Assembly (NCBI GenBank): GCA_947475245.1
Contig: CANJLW010000004.1
Location: forward strand, 161,568 to 225,567
Reading direction: 5' to 3'
Source: Acetobacteraceae bacterium
GTDB taxonomy: Bacteria; Pseudomonadota; Alphaproteobacteria; Acetobacterales; Acetobacteraceae
Length of the DNA stretch: 64,000 bases
In this document: in pieces, positions 56,638 through 64,000 of the stretch
How the letters are laid out: each line of letters starts with the position of its first letter
Numbering within the stretch: the stretch's first letter is position 1
Notes under the pieces: model-generated
The model's database searches: none
Told to the model about the DNA's origin: nothing
Seen by the model: only the letters and a program-made list of their open reading frames with translations
Translations under genes and position numbers: made by a program

Positions 56638-57531
56638 CTACCAGGTCGCCTTCTGGTCCTTCTTACGCTCTTCCCGCCGCAAGTAATGCTGACGAATGTT
56701 CTCCGGCAGGGTGTTGGGATCGATCGCCGCGCCGACCGTCAACTGCCGGTGCGCATGGCCCAATTGGTGAACCATGAAGGCATAGTTCATCGACGTGCGC
56801 CGCCCTTGGGCGTCCTGGGCGTGGTTGACCTGCGCCTTGGTCATGTTGAGCGTCCACGAGGTGTGCGCCGTCAACCGTTCGGCCAGATCGAGCGTGTATT
56901 TCTCCAGATCGGCGCGCGGAACGACTTCGTTGACCATGCCGTATTGTTCAGCCTTCGCCGCCGACAATTCCCCGGTCAGCAGCCACATCTTCGCTCGCCG
57001 CGGCCCGATCTCCCAGGGGTACGCGTAGAATTCGACGCCGGAACCACCCATCTTGCCGGACGTACACAGGAATTGCGCATCGTCGCTGGCGATAATCAGG
57101 TCGGAACACCATGCGAGCATCAGCCCGCCGGTCATGCAACGGCCCTGCACCTGGGCAATCATCGGCTTCGACATATTCCGCCAGCGTTCGGTAATCTCCA
57201 GGTAGATTTCCATCTCGCGGGAATGCCGCCCCTCCGCGCCCGGCTGATCGAAATTGGCCCAGGTTCCCACGACCGGGAAATCGCGCCAGGTTTTGCTCGC
57301 ATCGCCCGACAGATCGTGGCCGGAGCTGAAATGCTGCCCGGTCGCGGCCAAAACGATGATCTTCACGTGCGGCTGACGCAACGCGTGATCGAATGCGCTG
57401 TTCAGGTCGTAGGTCATCTGCATGTTCTGCGCGTTGCGCTTTTCCGGGCGGTTCAACGTCACCCGCGCCACGCCGGGGCGCGGCTCGTCATACAGGATCG
57501 TTTCGAACGTCGGGAACGCGTCGTCGGACAT
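56638..57531 (-). CDS. Enoyl-CoA hydratase/isomerase-family protein
   Basis: 297 residues. Crotonase marks: YDEPRPGVARVTLNRPEKRNA, oxyanion loop GQHFSSGHDLSGD, and QGRCMTGGLMLAWCSDLIIA. The second glutamate region reads GSGVEFYAYPWEIGPRRA, different from standard enoyl-CoA hydratase, so it may act as an isomerase or on a bulky acyl-CoA. It is divergent from the alpha-hydroxyacid gene. Confidence 0.88.
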   Translation of the reverse strand: MSDDAFPTFETILYDEPRPGVARVTLNRPEKRNAQNMQMTYDLNSAFDHALRQPHVKIIVLAATGQHFSSGHDLSGDASKTWRDFPVVGTWANFDQPGAEGRHSREMEIYLEITERWRNMSKPMIAQVQGRCMTGGLMLAWCSDLIIASDDAQFLCTSGKMGGSGVEFYAYPWEIGPRRAKMWLLTGELSAAKAEQYGMVNEVVPRADLEKYTLDLAERLTAHTSWTLNMTKAQVNHAQDAQGRRTSMNYAFMVHQLGHAHRQLTVGAAIDPNTLPENIRQHYLRREERKKDQKATW

Positions 57532-57691
57532 GGTTGCCTCCTTGGAAATAGCATTGATGCGTCAATGGCTACACGGTTTTTTCGGCATGTCGAGCGGCCC
57601 GCCGCCGCCGACGATTGCGCGGGCCGCGCGTCGCCTGATAAGCCCTTTTGCAACAGGCCGGATCGGCCGTCCGCAAGGGGAACGAGCACAC

Positions 57692-58897
57692 ATGAGCCGC
57701 ATCGACAGCGCGATCAATATCGACGACCTCAAGCGCATGGCAAAGCGCAAGCTGCCGAAGATCATGTTCGACTTCATCGAGGGCGGGGTAGAGGACGAGG
57801 TCGGGCTGCGCACCAATACCAACGCGTTCCGCGATCTGCGTCTGGTGCCGCGCTACTACGTCGACACGTCGAAGCGCGAACAGAAGTCCAAGCTGTTCGG
57901 CAACGATTTCGCCAGCCCGTTCGGCATCGCCCCGACCGGCATGGCCGGCGCATTCCGCAAGGACGCCGAGTTGTTCCTGGCTCAGACGGCGCGGGAAGCG
58001 AACATCCCCTATCTGATGTCCGGCGCATCGAACGCATCCATGGAACAGGGCGCGAAGCTGGCCGGCAAGAACCTGTGGTATCAGATTTACGGTGCTAAAA
58101 ACCGCGCCTTTCAGCTCGATCTGGTCAGGCGCGCGACAGACCTCGGTCTGACCACGCTGGCGGTCACCTGCGACGTGCCGGTGGCTTCCAACAGAGAGCG
58201 CAACCGTCGCAACGGCTTCGTCCGCCCACTGCGCATGACATTGCCGACGATCCTTGAAGCGATGCTGCATCCGGGCTGGGTGATCAACTATTATCGCTCC
58301 GGCGGGCTGCCGATGCTGGGTAACTGGCAACCCTATGCCGACAAAACCGCCTCGGCCGACGATGTCGCCGGACTGTTCGCCAGCCAGACACCGGATGCCA
58401 GTCAGGTCTGGGGCGATCTGGAGGCCATTCGCAACGCCTGGGGCGGCAAGCTGCTGCTCAAGGGTGTGATGCACCCGGAAGATGCCCGCATCGCCCTCAA
58501 CATGGGCGTCGACGGCCTGATCGTTTCCAACCACGGCGCTCGGCAGTTGGACATGATGCCCTCGCCGCTCGATATGCTGCCGATGATCCGCTCCGCCGTC
58601 GGGCCGGACGTGCCGCTTCTGCTCGACAGCGGCGTCCGCCGCGGCTCCGACATCGTCGCGGCGATGTGCATGGGCGCGGATTTCGTGCTGACCGGGCGCG
58701 CGACACTGTACGGCGCGACGGCGGGCGGTCTGGACGGCGTGAAGAAGGCCGTTTCAATCCTGCAACGCGAGATCGATCTGGTCATGGGACAAATCGGCGC
58801 GCTGAACCTCGATGCGCTGGGGCCGCATTTCCTGCTCGACACCGTCAGGGCGGAAGAAGAACGGCGCAATACCGGCGCGATGGCCGTTCGGCGCTAA
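57692..58897 (+). CDS. FMN-dependent alpha-hydroxyacid dehydrogenase (LldD family)
   Basis: 401 residues from the ATG at 57692 (AGGGGA upstream). It is a TIM-barrel flavoprotein: RLVPRYYVDTSKREQKS, FGIAPTGMAGAF, catalytic His in VSNHGARQLD, then DSGVRRGSDIVAAMCMGA. It oxidises L-2-hydroxyacids such as lactate, mandelate or glycolate, but specificity cannot be told. No membrane loop like that of mandelate dehydrogenase is obvious. Confidence 0.92.
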   Translation: MSRIDSAINIDDLKRMAKRKLPKIMFDFIEGGVEDEVGLRTNTNAFRDLRLVPRYYVDTSKREQKSKLFGNDFASPFGIAPTGMAGAFRKDAELFLAQTAREANIPYLMSGASNASMEQGAKLAGKNLWYQIYGAKNRAFQLDLVRRATDLGLTTLAVTCDVPVASNRERNRRNGFVRPLRMTLPTILEAMLHPGWVINYYRSGGLPMLGNWQPYADKTASADDVAGLFASQTPDASQVWGDLEAIRNAWGGKLLLKGVMHPEDARIALNMGVDGLIVSNHGARQLDMMPSPLDMLPMIRSAVGPDVPLLLDSGVRRGSDIVAAMCMGADFVLTGRATLYGATAGGLDGVKKAVSILQREIDLVMGQIGALNLDALGPHFLLDTVRAEEERRNTGAMAVRR

Positions 58898-59009
58898 CCG
58901 CCGTCCTTGCCGTGTTGTTTAGGGAAGAATCAGCCCTGCACGCGATCGAGCATCACCGGGATGATGCCGATCGCGTGCATGATCTTGCGCGGCGCGGCGC
59001 GTGTAATGG

Positions 59010-59558
59010 TTACGCCGGCAGCGGCCAGCGTTCCAGGTACGGCATGTAGCTGGGCTCCACATCGATCTTCAGCGTGCCCAACACGCGAACCACCGCGTTG
59101 TAGAACGCGATGGTCAGCGTCAGATCGACAACCAGTTCGTTGCCCAGAATGGCCTGCAACTTCTCGAACGTCGCGCCTTCCATCTCTCCGCCGACCGTGA
59201 TCTCCCGCGCGCTTTGCAGCACCAGACGGGACAGATCGTCCAGGCCCGTCGGCTTGCCCGCGGTGTCGTCGATCAGCGCCTGAACATCTTCGTCGGAAAC
59301 ACCGAAATCATGGCCGATCTTCACGTGATGCGACCATTCATAGGGCGAACGCGCCAGCCAGCCGACCTGCAGAATAGCCAGTTCCCGCAGGCGCGGATCG
59401 AGCTTGCTGCCATAGCGGATATAGGTGCCGAGACCGGAAAACGCGCGGGCGGCATTGGGTGAGTTCACCAACGCCCGATGCAGCGAAATCGGCCGCTTCA
59501 GCAGGTCTTGATCGGCTTCGGACAAATCCGACGGGTCGAGATAAGGCACGCGGGCCAT
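59010..59558 (-). CDS. Carboxymuconolactone-decarboxylase-family protein
   Basis: 182 residues from the ATG at 59558 (AGGAG upstream). CMD fold with ELAILQVGWLARSPYEWSHH and GVSDEDVQALI. It has the Glu-x-x-His-type site and no AhpD CxxC pair, so it is not a peroxidase; related proteins decarboxylate or act on lactones. It is divergent from the SDR at 59711. Confidence 0.85.
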   Translation of the reverse strand: MARVPYLDPSDLSEADQDLLKRPISLHRALVNSPNAARAFSGLGTYIRYGSKLDPRLRELAILQVGWLARSPYEWSHHVKIGHDFGVSDEDVQALIDDTAGKPTGLDDLSRLVLQSAREITVGGEMEGATFEKLQAILGNELVVDLTLTIAFYNAVVRVLGTLKIDVEPSYMPYLERWPLPA

Positions 59559-59710
59559 GATATGCTCCTGTATTGCCGCCGTTGCGGGCGAGTGGCCTAT
59601 CCTGGCGGGGAAGCGGCGCAACGTCCACCCGGGCCGGAAGCCGGCATGGCCTCTCGCGATAAAACGCCCGATACTGTCGCCTCGACAGACGCAACGGGAA
59701 TTCCCCTCCG

Positions 59711-60481
59711 ATGAACCCATTCGATACGTTCCGCCTGCACGGTCGCACCGCGCTGGTGACCGGCGCGCGCCGCGAAATCGGCCGCAGCATCGCCCTGACC
59801 CTCGCCGGCGCCGGTGCCCGCCTGGCCATCCACCATGCCGGGACCGAGGAGGAAGCGCGCGATGCCGCCGCCGTCGTGGCCGAAATCAAAGCGGACGGCG
59901 GCGAGGCCATGGCCTTCGGCCAGGATTTCGCGCTGGATGACGCGGGCACTGATCTGGCGAAGGCCGTTTCGGCCTGGGCACCGGTCGATATTCTGGTGCT
60001 GAACGCATCGATCGAATTGCCGGAGGATTATCGCGCCATCACGCGGGAGCATTTCGATCGCCAGATCGCGGTCAATCTGCGCACCACGCTTGAACTGTTG
60101 CAGGCTCTGGTGCCGCCGATGGGGGAACGCGGTTGGGGCCGCGTGCTGAGCATCGGCAGCGTGCAGCAAATCCGCCCGCATCCACAAATGCTGGTCTATG
60201 CCGGCACCAAGGCCGCGCAACTGAACTGGACGCTGAATCTCGCCCGCCAGTTCGGCGGCCAGGGCGTGACGGTCAACAACCTCGCCCCCGGCGCGATCCT
60301 GACTGCGCGCAATCGCGCGCAGATGGTGACCGAAGGCGAAGCACTGACCCAACGTATCCCCGTCGGGCGACTGGGTCGGCCCGACGATCTCGTCGGCGCG
60401 GCGCTGCTGCTGTGCTCCGACGCCGGGGCGTATATCAACGGGGTGAACCTGTTTGTCGACGGCGGTCGCGCGGCGGTTTGA
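59711..60481 (+). CDS. Short-chain dehydrogenase/reductase
   Basis: 256 residues. The cofactor motif is VTGARREIGRS (Glu at the usual third Gly), the NNAG motif is changed to LVLNASIELP, and the catalytic Tyr-Lys is in VYAGTKAA. FVDGGRAAV ends the protein. It retains the SDR core but has two motif substitutions, so cofactor binding may differ. It is followed by the NUDIX gene after 38 bases. Confidence 0.88.
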   Translation: MNPFDTFRLHGRTALVTGARREIGRSIALTLAGAGARLAIHHAGTEEEARDAAAVVAEIKADGGEAMAFGQDFALDDAGTDLAKAVSAWAPVDILVLNASIELPEDYRAITREHFDRQIAVNLRTTLELLQALVPPMGERGWGRVLSIGSVQQIRPHPQMLVYAGTKAAQLNWTLNLARQFGGQGVTVNNLAPGAILTARNRAQMVTEGEALTQRIPVGRLGRPDDLVGAALLLCSDAGAYINGVNLFVDGGRAAV

Positions 60482-60519
60482 CACTTGATCCGCGCGGCAA
60501 GAGGTCTCAGGTTAATACG

Positions 60520-61098
60520 ATGGCCAGTTTCGAACGACGCATCCCCGAAGGCGATAACCGAGAGCGCGATATCTGCGCCGATTGCGGCTATGTCGCCTAC
60601 CAAAACCCAAAGGTCGTGGTCGGCACCGTCGTCGTCCACGATGATAAGGTGCTGATGTGCCGACGCGCCATCGAACCGCGCCGTGGATTTTGGACATTGC
60701 CCGCGGGCTACATGGAACTCGGCGAAACGCTGGAAGAAGGCGCGGCGCGCGAAGCCAAGGAAGAAGCCCTGGCCGATATCGCCATCGACGGCGTGCTCGG
60801 CGTGTTCAGCATCGCGCGCATCGGTCAGGTGCAGGTGATCTTTCGCGGGCGTTTCGCCAATTCCGCCGAACCTCGGTTCGACGCCGGCGAGGAAAGTCTG
60901 GAAGTCGCGCTGTTCGCCTGGGACGATATCCCCTGGGCCGAAGTCGCGTTTCCGTCCGTCCATTGGGCGCTCAACGCCTGGCATGACGGCGGCCAGGGAA
61001 TCTTGGGCGCACCGGCGGGCAACCCGTCCAACGATCCGCGCGGCGTGCATCGCCTGGTGCCGCCACCTGCGTCGACGGAGGGCGAGGTCGCGCTCTGA
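60520..61098 (+). CDS. NUDIX hydrolase with zinc-ribbon-like N-terminus
   Basis: 192 residues. An N-terminal Cys pair (DICADCGYVAYQNPKVVVG) recalls the YjhB/NudC-like group; the Nudix box is GYMELGETLEEGAAREAKEE. It should cleave a nucleoside diphosphate derivative such as ADP-ribose or NADH. It starts at the ATG at 60520. Confidence 0.9.
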   Translation: MASFERRIPEGDNRERDICADCGYVAYQNPKVVVGTVVVHDDKVLMCRRAIEPRRGFWTLPAGYMELGETLEEGAAREAKEEALADIAIDGVLGVFSIARIGQVQVIFRGRFANSAEPRFDAGEESLEVALFAWDDIPWAEVAFPSVHWALNAWHDGGQGILGAPAGNPSNDPRGVHRLVPPPASTEGEVAL

Positions 61099-61139
61099 CC
61101 CATTCCGCCACCCTGCTTACCCTGACACTTCTCGCGGCG

Positions 61140-61394
61140 GTGGAAATCCTGCCCATTCCGCCGATCCCGCCCGCCGGTCCGTTAACCCAGGACGCGCCGA
61201 TCCCCAATCCCGACGCGCGGGCACCGGCAGAAGCGGAATCCCGCGACCCACGCGTAACGATTCGGCGCTACGGGCGCGACGATTTCAATACCAGCAGGGG
61301 TTTTGCCCCGGGATCGCGGATGATCACCCAAGAGGACGATCGCAAGCTGTTCCAGTCGCCCGGACTCAGCGTGCACGTCCCCTTGGGCAAATAA
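61140..61394 (+). CDS. Small Pro-rich protein, probably secreted
   Basis: 84 residues from a GTG (MEILPIPPIPPAGPLTQ). The frame is open further upstream: the codons from a CTG at 61095, which overlaps the NUDIX stop, read LTHSATLLTLTLLAAVEI, a signal-peptide-like run. No ATG, GTG or TTG lies there, so a CTG start is possible but unproved. The mature part has no domain I know. It ends next to the stop of the convergent gene. Confidence 0.5.
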   Translation: MEILPIPPIPPAGPLTQDAPIPNPDARAPAEAESRDPRVTIRRYGRDDFNTSRGFAPGSRMITQEDDRKLFQSPGLSVHVPLGK

Positions 61395-61976
61395 TCAGTC
61401 GCGCGCGGCCGTCCAGCTTTCAGAGAACGCCAACGCGCAGGTGCTGAACGGGCGGTTTTCACGCACCCGCGGCCAAGGCGTGCCGACCGCCTGCACGCCA
61501 TTATGGGTAAGCCGAGCACCGGCGGTGGGGATAAGGACGGTGCATACGCCGTAGGGGCGGGAGGGATCGGATTTCGGGTCCGTATGGATCAACAACGGAT
61601 CGCCGATGTCGAACCAGGTCAGCGCAATTTCCTCGTCCCGCGCCACCACGGTTTCGGTCCAGAAATCGCGCGCGTCACCGGATTGGGAGAATTCGGCGTC
61701 GGTCACCGGGATCGACGTATCCTTCAGTTCCGCGTTCAGCATCCCCTGGACGGTGCTTTGCAGCCACTTCGCCATGGCAATGTTGTCGGAGTAAATCCGC
61801 CACTTGCCGCCGGTCAGTTCGCTGTTCAGGTACAGCACATGCCCCGGCCCGGCGGGGCTGAAGATGATGCGCCAGAAGCTGGCATTGGTGGTGAACGGGT
61901 CGCCGTCCTTTTCGCTAAGGCGGATAAACGGGTTCTCGCCGGTCAGGATGACCAGATTGGGGTCTGCAACGCTCAT
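61395..61976 (-). CDS. Uncharacterised protein paired with a cupin
   Basis: 193 residues with no recognised domain. The sequence is rich in beta-type segments (FWRIIFSPAGPGHVLYLNSE, GKWRIYSDNIAMAKWLQ) and has one Cys-rich spot only at the end. No signal or membrane segment. It follows the cupin gene by 16 bases, suggesting a shared pathway. Confidence 0.7.
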   Translation of the reverse strand: MSVADPNLVILTGENPFIRLSEKDGDPFTTNASFWRIIFSPAGPGHVLYLNSELTGGKWRIYSDNIAMAKWLQSTVQGMLNAELKDTSIPVTDAEFSQSGDARDFWTETVVARDEEIALTWFDIGDPLLIHTDPKSDPSRPYGVCTVLIPTAGARLTHNGVQAVGTPWPRVRENRPFSTCALAFSESWTAARD

Positions 61977-61992
61977 GGCTTCGGGCCTTTGC

Positions 61993-62760
61993 TTAGTGGT
62001 GGGCGCGCTTCGGGAACTGCATGCAGATCAGATCGGCACCGAGGGGGCCGGCGGTCAGCGAGGCCGCCAGATCGTCCGGGCCGACGAAAATGCAGGACTG
62101 CGCGGACAGCAGCGATCCCCCGACAACCGCGGCGGTCCCGGATGCAACCAGCCAGAATTGGCCGCCGCCGGTGGACGGGTTCGGCCCGGTTACGGAACCG
62201 TTCGCGGGCACGGTATAGCGCCAGGTGCCGAGACCGTCCTTGGTCTCCTCGATCACCGCCTGTCCGGTAACGCCGGTCAGCGCGGCGCGTTCGGCGTCGC
62301 TCAGCGGCGGCAGCGGACCGCAGGTGGCTTCGCGATGCTGAAACCGCGCCCGGGCTTCGCGCAATTGCGCGCGATGGGCGGGCATATAGCGCGCGCCGGG
62401 GTCCCAGGCGTTGCGCAGAGTGAACCAGGACACGCCTTCGCCGGCCGCAACGATCGGGCCATAGGCCGAATAGGCATCCGTGTAATGCACCGCGACGCTG
62501 GCGATGTCGTGAATACCAAGACGCCCGCTGCCCTGCACGACCACCTGATACTGATCGGCGGAGTGGAAATGCGGATGCACCACGGCGGCCGCCTCTTTCT
62601 CCACCAGGAACGCCATCGGATACACAATATTGTCGGCGGGCGGGGCTTCGCCTTCCTTCAGCGTGTTGCGATTCTGACCGATATAGGTGGTATGCCAGCC
62701 GTTCGGCGTTTTCCGGCGATTGGTCTGATGGGCGACAATGCTGTCCGCGGTCAGAATCAT
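61993..62760 (-). CDS. Cupin-domain protein
   Basis: 255 residues from the ATG at 62760 (MILTADSIVAHQTN). A cupin metal site is seen in VVHPHFHSADQYQVVVQGSG (two His, Gln in place of Glu) in the first third. The C-terminal region (GQFWLVASGTAAVVGG) may be a second cupin barrel without metal ligands. Substrate unknown; it could be a dioxygenase or isomerase. Confidence 0.75.
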   Translation of the reverse strand: MILTADSIVAHQTNRRKTPNGWHTTYIGQNRNTLKEGEAPPADNIVYPMAFLVEKEAAAVVHPHFHSADQYQVVVQGSGRLGIHDIASVAVHYTDAYSAYGPIVAAGEGVSWFTLRNAWDPGARYMPAHRAQLREARARFQHREATCGPLPPLSDAERAALTGVTGQAVIEETKDGLGTWRYTVPANGSVTGPNPSTGGGQFWLVASGTAAVVGGSLLSAQSCIFVGPDDLAASLTAGPLGADLICMQFPKRAHH

Positions 62761-62934
62761 GGTGACGATTCCCAAGGCTGAGGCCCGCAACCGGGCCGGT
62801 TGATCGTATTGGCGACAAGCTTACGCCCAAAACCGCTGTAATGGCCATACCCGGCCCAGATACCGGTCCGGAAGCGCCGGTTGATCGATGCCGCGCGATG
62901 ATGGAAAACGAGGCGAAGGAAACAGGAGACGCTC

Positions 62935-63708
62935 ATGGCCTACACACCGTTCGACCTGACCGGAAAGGTCGCCCTGATCACCGGCGGCAACAGCGGCATC
63001 GGCCTCGGCATGGCCCGCGCCGTGGCGCAAGCCGGCGCGGACGTCGCGATCTGGGGCACCAATGCCGCCAAGAACGCCGCCGCCAAGGCGGAAATCGAAG
63101 CCATCGGCGTCCGCGTCCTGACCATCGAATGCGATGTCGGCGACGAAGCCGCCGTCGATGCCGCCTTTGCCCGCACCGTCGAAACGCTGGGCAAGGTCGA
63201 TGGCTGCTTCGCCAATGCCGGCGTATCCGGTCGCGGCGGCGCGACCTTCCTGCAGATGAGCAGCGAGGAATGGCATCGCGTCACCCGCATCAACCTCGAC
63301 GGCGCCTTTTACACCTTCCGCGCCGCTGCTCGGCATATGGTCGAAAAGGGCATTCAGGGCGTTCTGGTCGGCACGGCGTCACTCGCCGCGATCGAGGCCG
63401 CGCCGCGCAGCGAGCACTATGCCGCCACCAAAGGCGGCATGATTTCGATGGTGCGGGCGATGTCGGCGGAATTCGCCCGTTACGGCATCCGGTCGCACTC
63501 GATCCTGCCGGGTTGGATCGAAACCAACATGACCGCGAATGCGGTGAACACCGACGGCTTCCAGAAAAAGGTGCTGCCGCGCGTGCCGATGCGCCGCTGG
63601 GGCGTCGGCGACGATTTCGGCGGCATCGCGGTCTATCTCATGAGTTCGGCATCGAAGTATCACACCGGCGACACCTTCGTGATCGACGGCGGATATTCGC
63701 TGTTCTAA
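62935..63708 (+). CDS. Short-chain dehydrogenase/reductase
   Basis: 257 residues, intact classical SDR: LITGGNSGIGLGMA, FANAGVSGRG, catalytic YAATKGG and a C-terminal FVIDGGYSLF. An NAD(P)-dependent alcohol/ketone oxidoreductase of unknown substrate. GGAGA lies upstream of the ATG. Confidence 0.9.
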   Translation: MAYTPFDLTGKVALITGGNSGIGLGMARAVAQAGADVAIWGTNAAKNAAAKAEIEAIGVRVLTIECDVGDEAAVDAAFARTVETLGKVDGCFANAGVSGRGGATFLQMSSEEWHRVTRINLDGAFYTFRAAARHMVEKGIQGVLVGTASLAAIEAAPRSEHYAATKGGMISMVRAMSAEFARYGIRSHSILPGWIETNMTANAVNTDGFQKKVLPRVPMRRWGVGDDFGGIAVYLMSSASKYHTGDTFVIDGGYSLF

Positions 63709-63734
63709 CTTTAGGCGACAGGGAGAGTTTAGAT

Positions 63735-63905
63735 ATGGACCGTATAGTCATCCCCGTGCATGCACCCAAAGTGCACGAATTGAGCAATTTCTTGAATAGC
63801 ATTCGTCCCTTAATCGGCAATGTTCTGGTAGTGGCAACTGATGAGGAAGAAGCTAGCCCATCTTATTCATCGCATGCCAGGGATTCGTTGGCGGGCGTAG
63901 CGTAA
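63735..63905 (+). CDS. Short, less GC-rich reading frame, perhaps a gene remnant
   Basis: 56 residues (MDRIVIPVHAPKVHELSNFL at the start) with GGGAGAG before the ATG. Only the first 40 or so residues read like a protein N-terminus; the end is basic and unconvincing. The DNA here and to the window edge is visibly less GC-rich than its surroundings. It could be the 5' end of a foreign gene cut by a later event, or continue in another frame beyond the window. Confidence 0.4.
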   Translation: MDRIVIPVHAPKVHELSNFLNSIRPLIGNVLVVATDEEEASPSYSSHARDSLAGVA

Positions 63906-64000
63906 TCGTCTGATTTGATGCAGAGATTTGGGTGTCGAGACCAACATCTGCCGAATCGGACGGTGCCACACCCGCCATGGTCGAAAATACTCCACTGCCG

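Overview
The window is about 64 kb of compact, GC-rich bacterial chromosome. It carries roughly 64 protein genes, no rRNA or tRNA gene that I could recognise, no CRISPR array and no transposase. The gene content points to an alphaproteobacterium, most likely Rhodospirillales/Acetobacteraceae or a near relative. The pointers are an NdvA-like glucan exporter, a gppA-rlmE pair, an NAD-dependent fdsGBA-type formate dehydrogenase, a D-tartrate dehydratase very like the Bradyrhizobium enzyme, and REP-like GGGAGAGGT palindromes. The placement is inferred from family knowledge; no marker gene fixes it.

Layout. 1-4.6 kb: the start of nadE running off the left edge, an ABC exporter, a CBS protein and two small envelope proteins. 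4.6-12 kb (all minus): an acyl-CoA dehydrogenase, a CoxG-like protein, a ThDP enzyme and an orphan TRAP binding protein, with rlmE, gppA/ppx and a degenerate GGDEF protein upstream. 12.3-19.2 kb (plus): an SDR, hrpB, then a trypsin-like protease / response regulator / histidine kinase operon and a small secreted protein. 19.4-26 kb: the soluble formate dehydrogenase locus fdsG-fdsB-fdsA-[DUF559 unit]-fdhD-fdsD. A minus-strand DUF559 endonuclease-like gene, bracketed by palindromic repeats, sits between fdsA and fdhD.

26-35 kb: trmO, a toxin/antitoxin-like pair, a two-subunit 3-oxoacid CoA-transferase with an SGNH hydrolase and an HSL-type hydrolase, a DUF1272 protein, a CopD-like membrane protein with an orphan ParA, a class III adenylate cyclase with TPR-like tail, and a family III CoA-transferase. 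35.5-39.4 kb: an SGNH-like gene broken by an in-frame TAA, a NodU/CmcH-type carbamoyltransferase and a small uncharacterised protein, tightly overlapped. 39.4-42.5 kb: a CoA-ligase/GNAT fusion and a second HSL hydrolase.

42.6-52.7 kb is mostly one catabolic block on the minus strand: a GMC dehydrogenase with its gluconate-dehydrogenase-subunit-3-like partner, a complete branched-chain-type ABC importer (livJHMGF) and two paralogous Baeyer-Villiger-type flavin monooxygenases. Together with the HSL hydrolase they could form an alcohol to ketone to ester/lactone to acid route. 52.9-64 kb holds scattered catabolic genes: a DsbA-like protein, an asparaginase-like protein with a changed motif, tarD, three SDRs, a crotonase, an FMN alpha-hydroxyacid dehydrogenase, a CMD-family protein, a NUDIX hydrolase, an uncharacterised protein paired with a cupin, and a short, less GC-rich reading frame at the right edge that may be a gene remnant.
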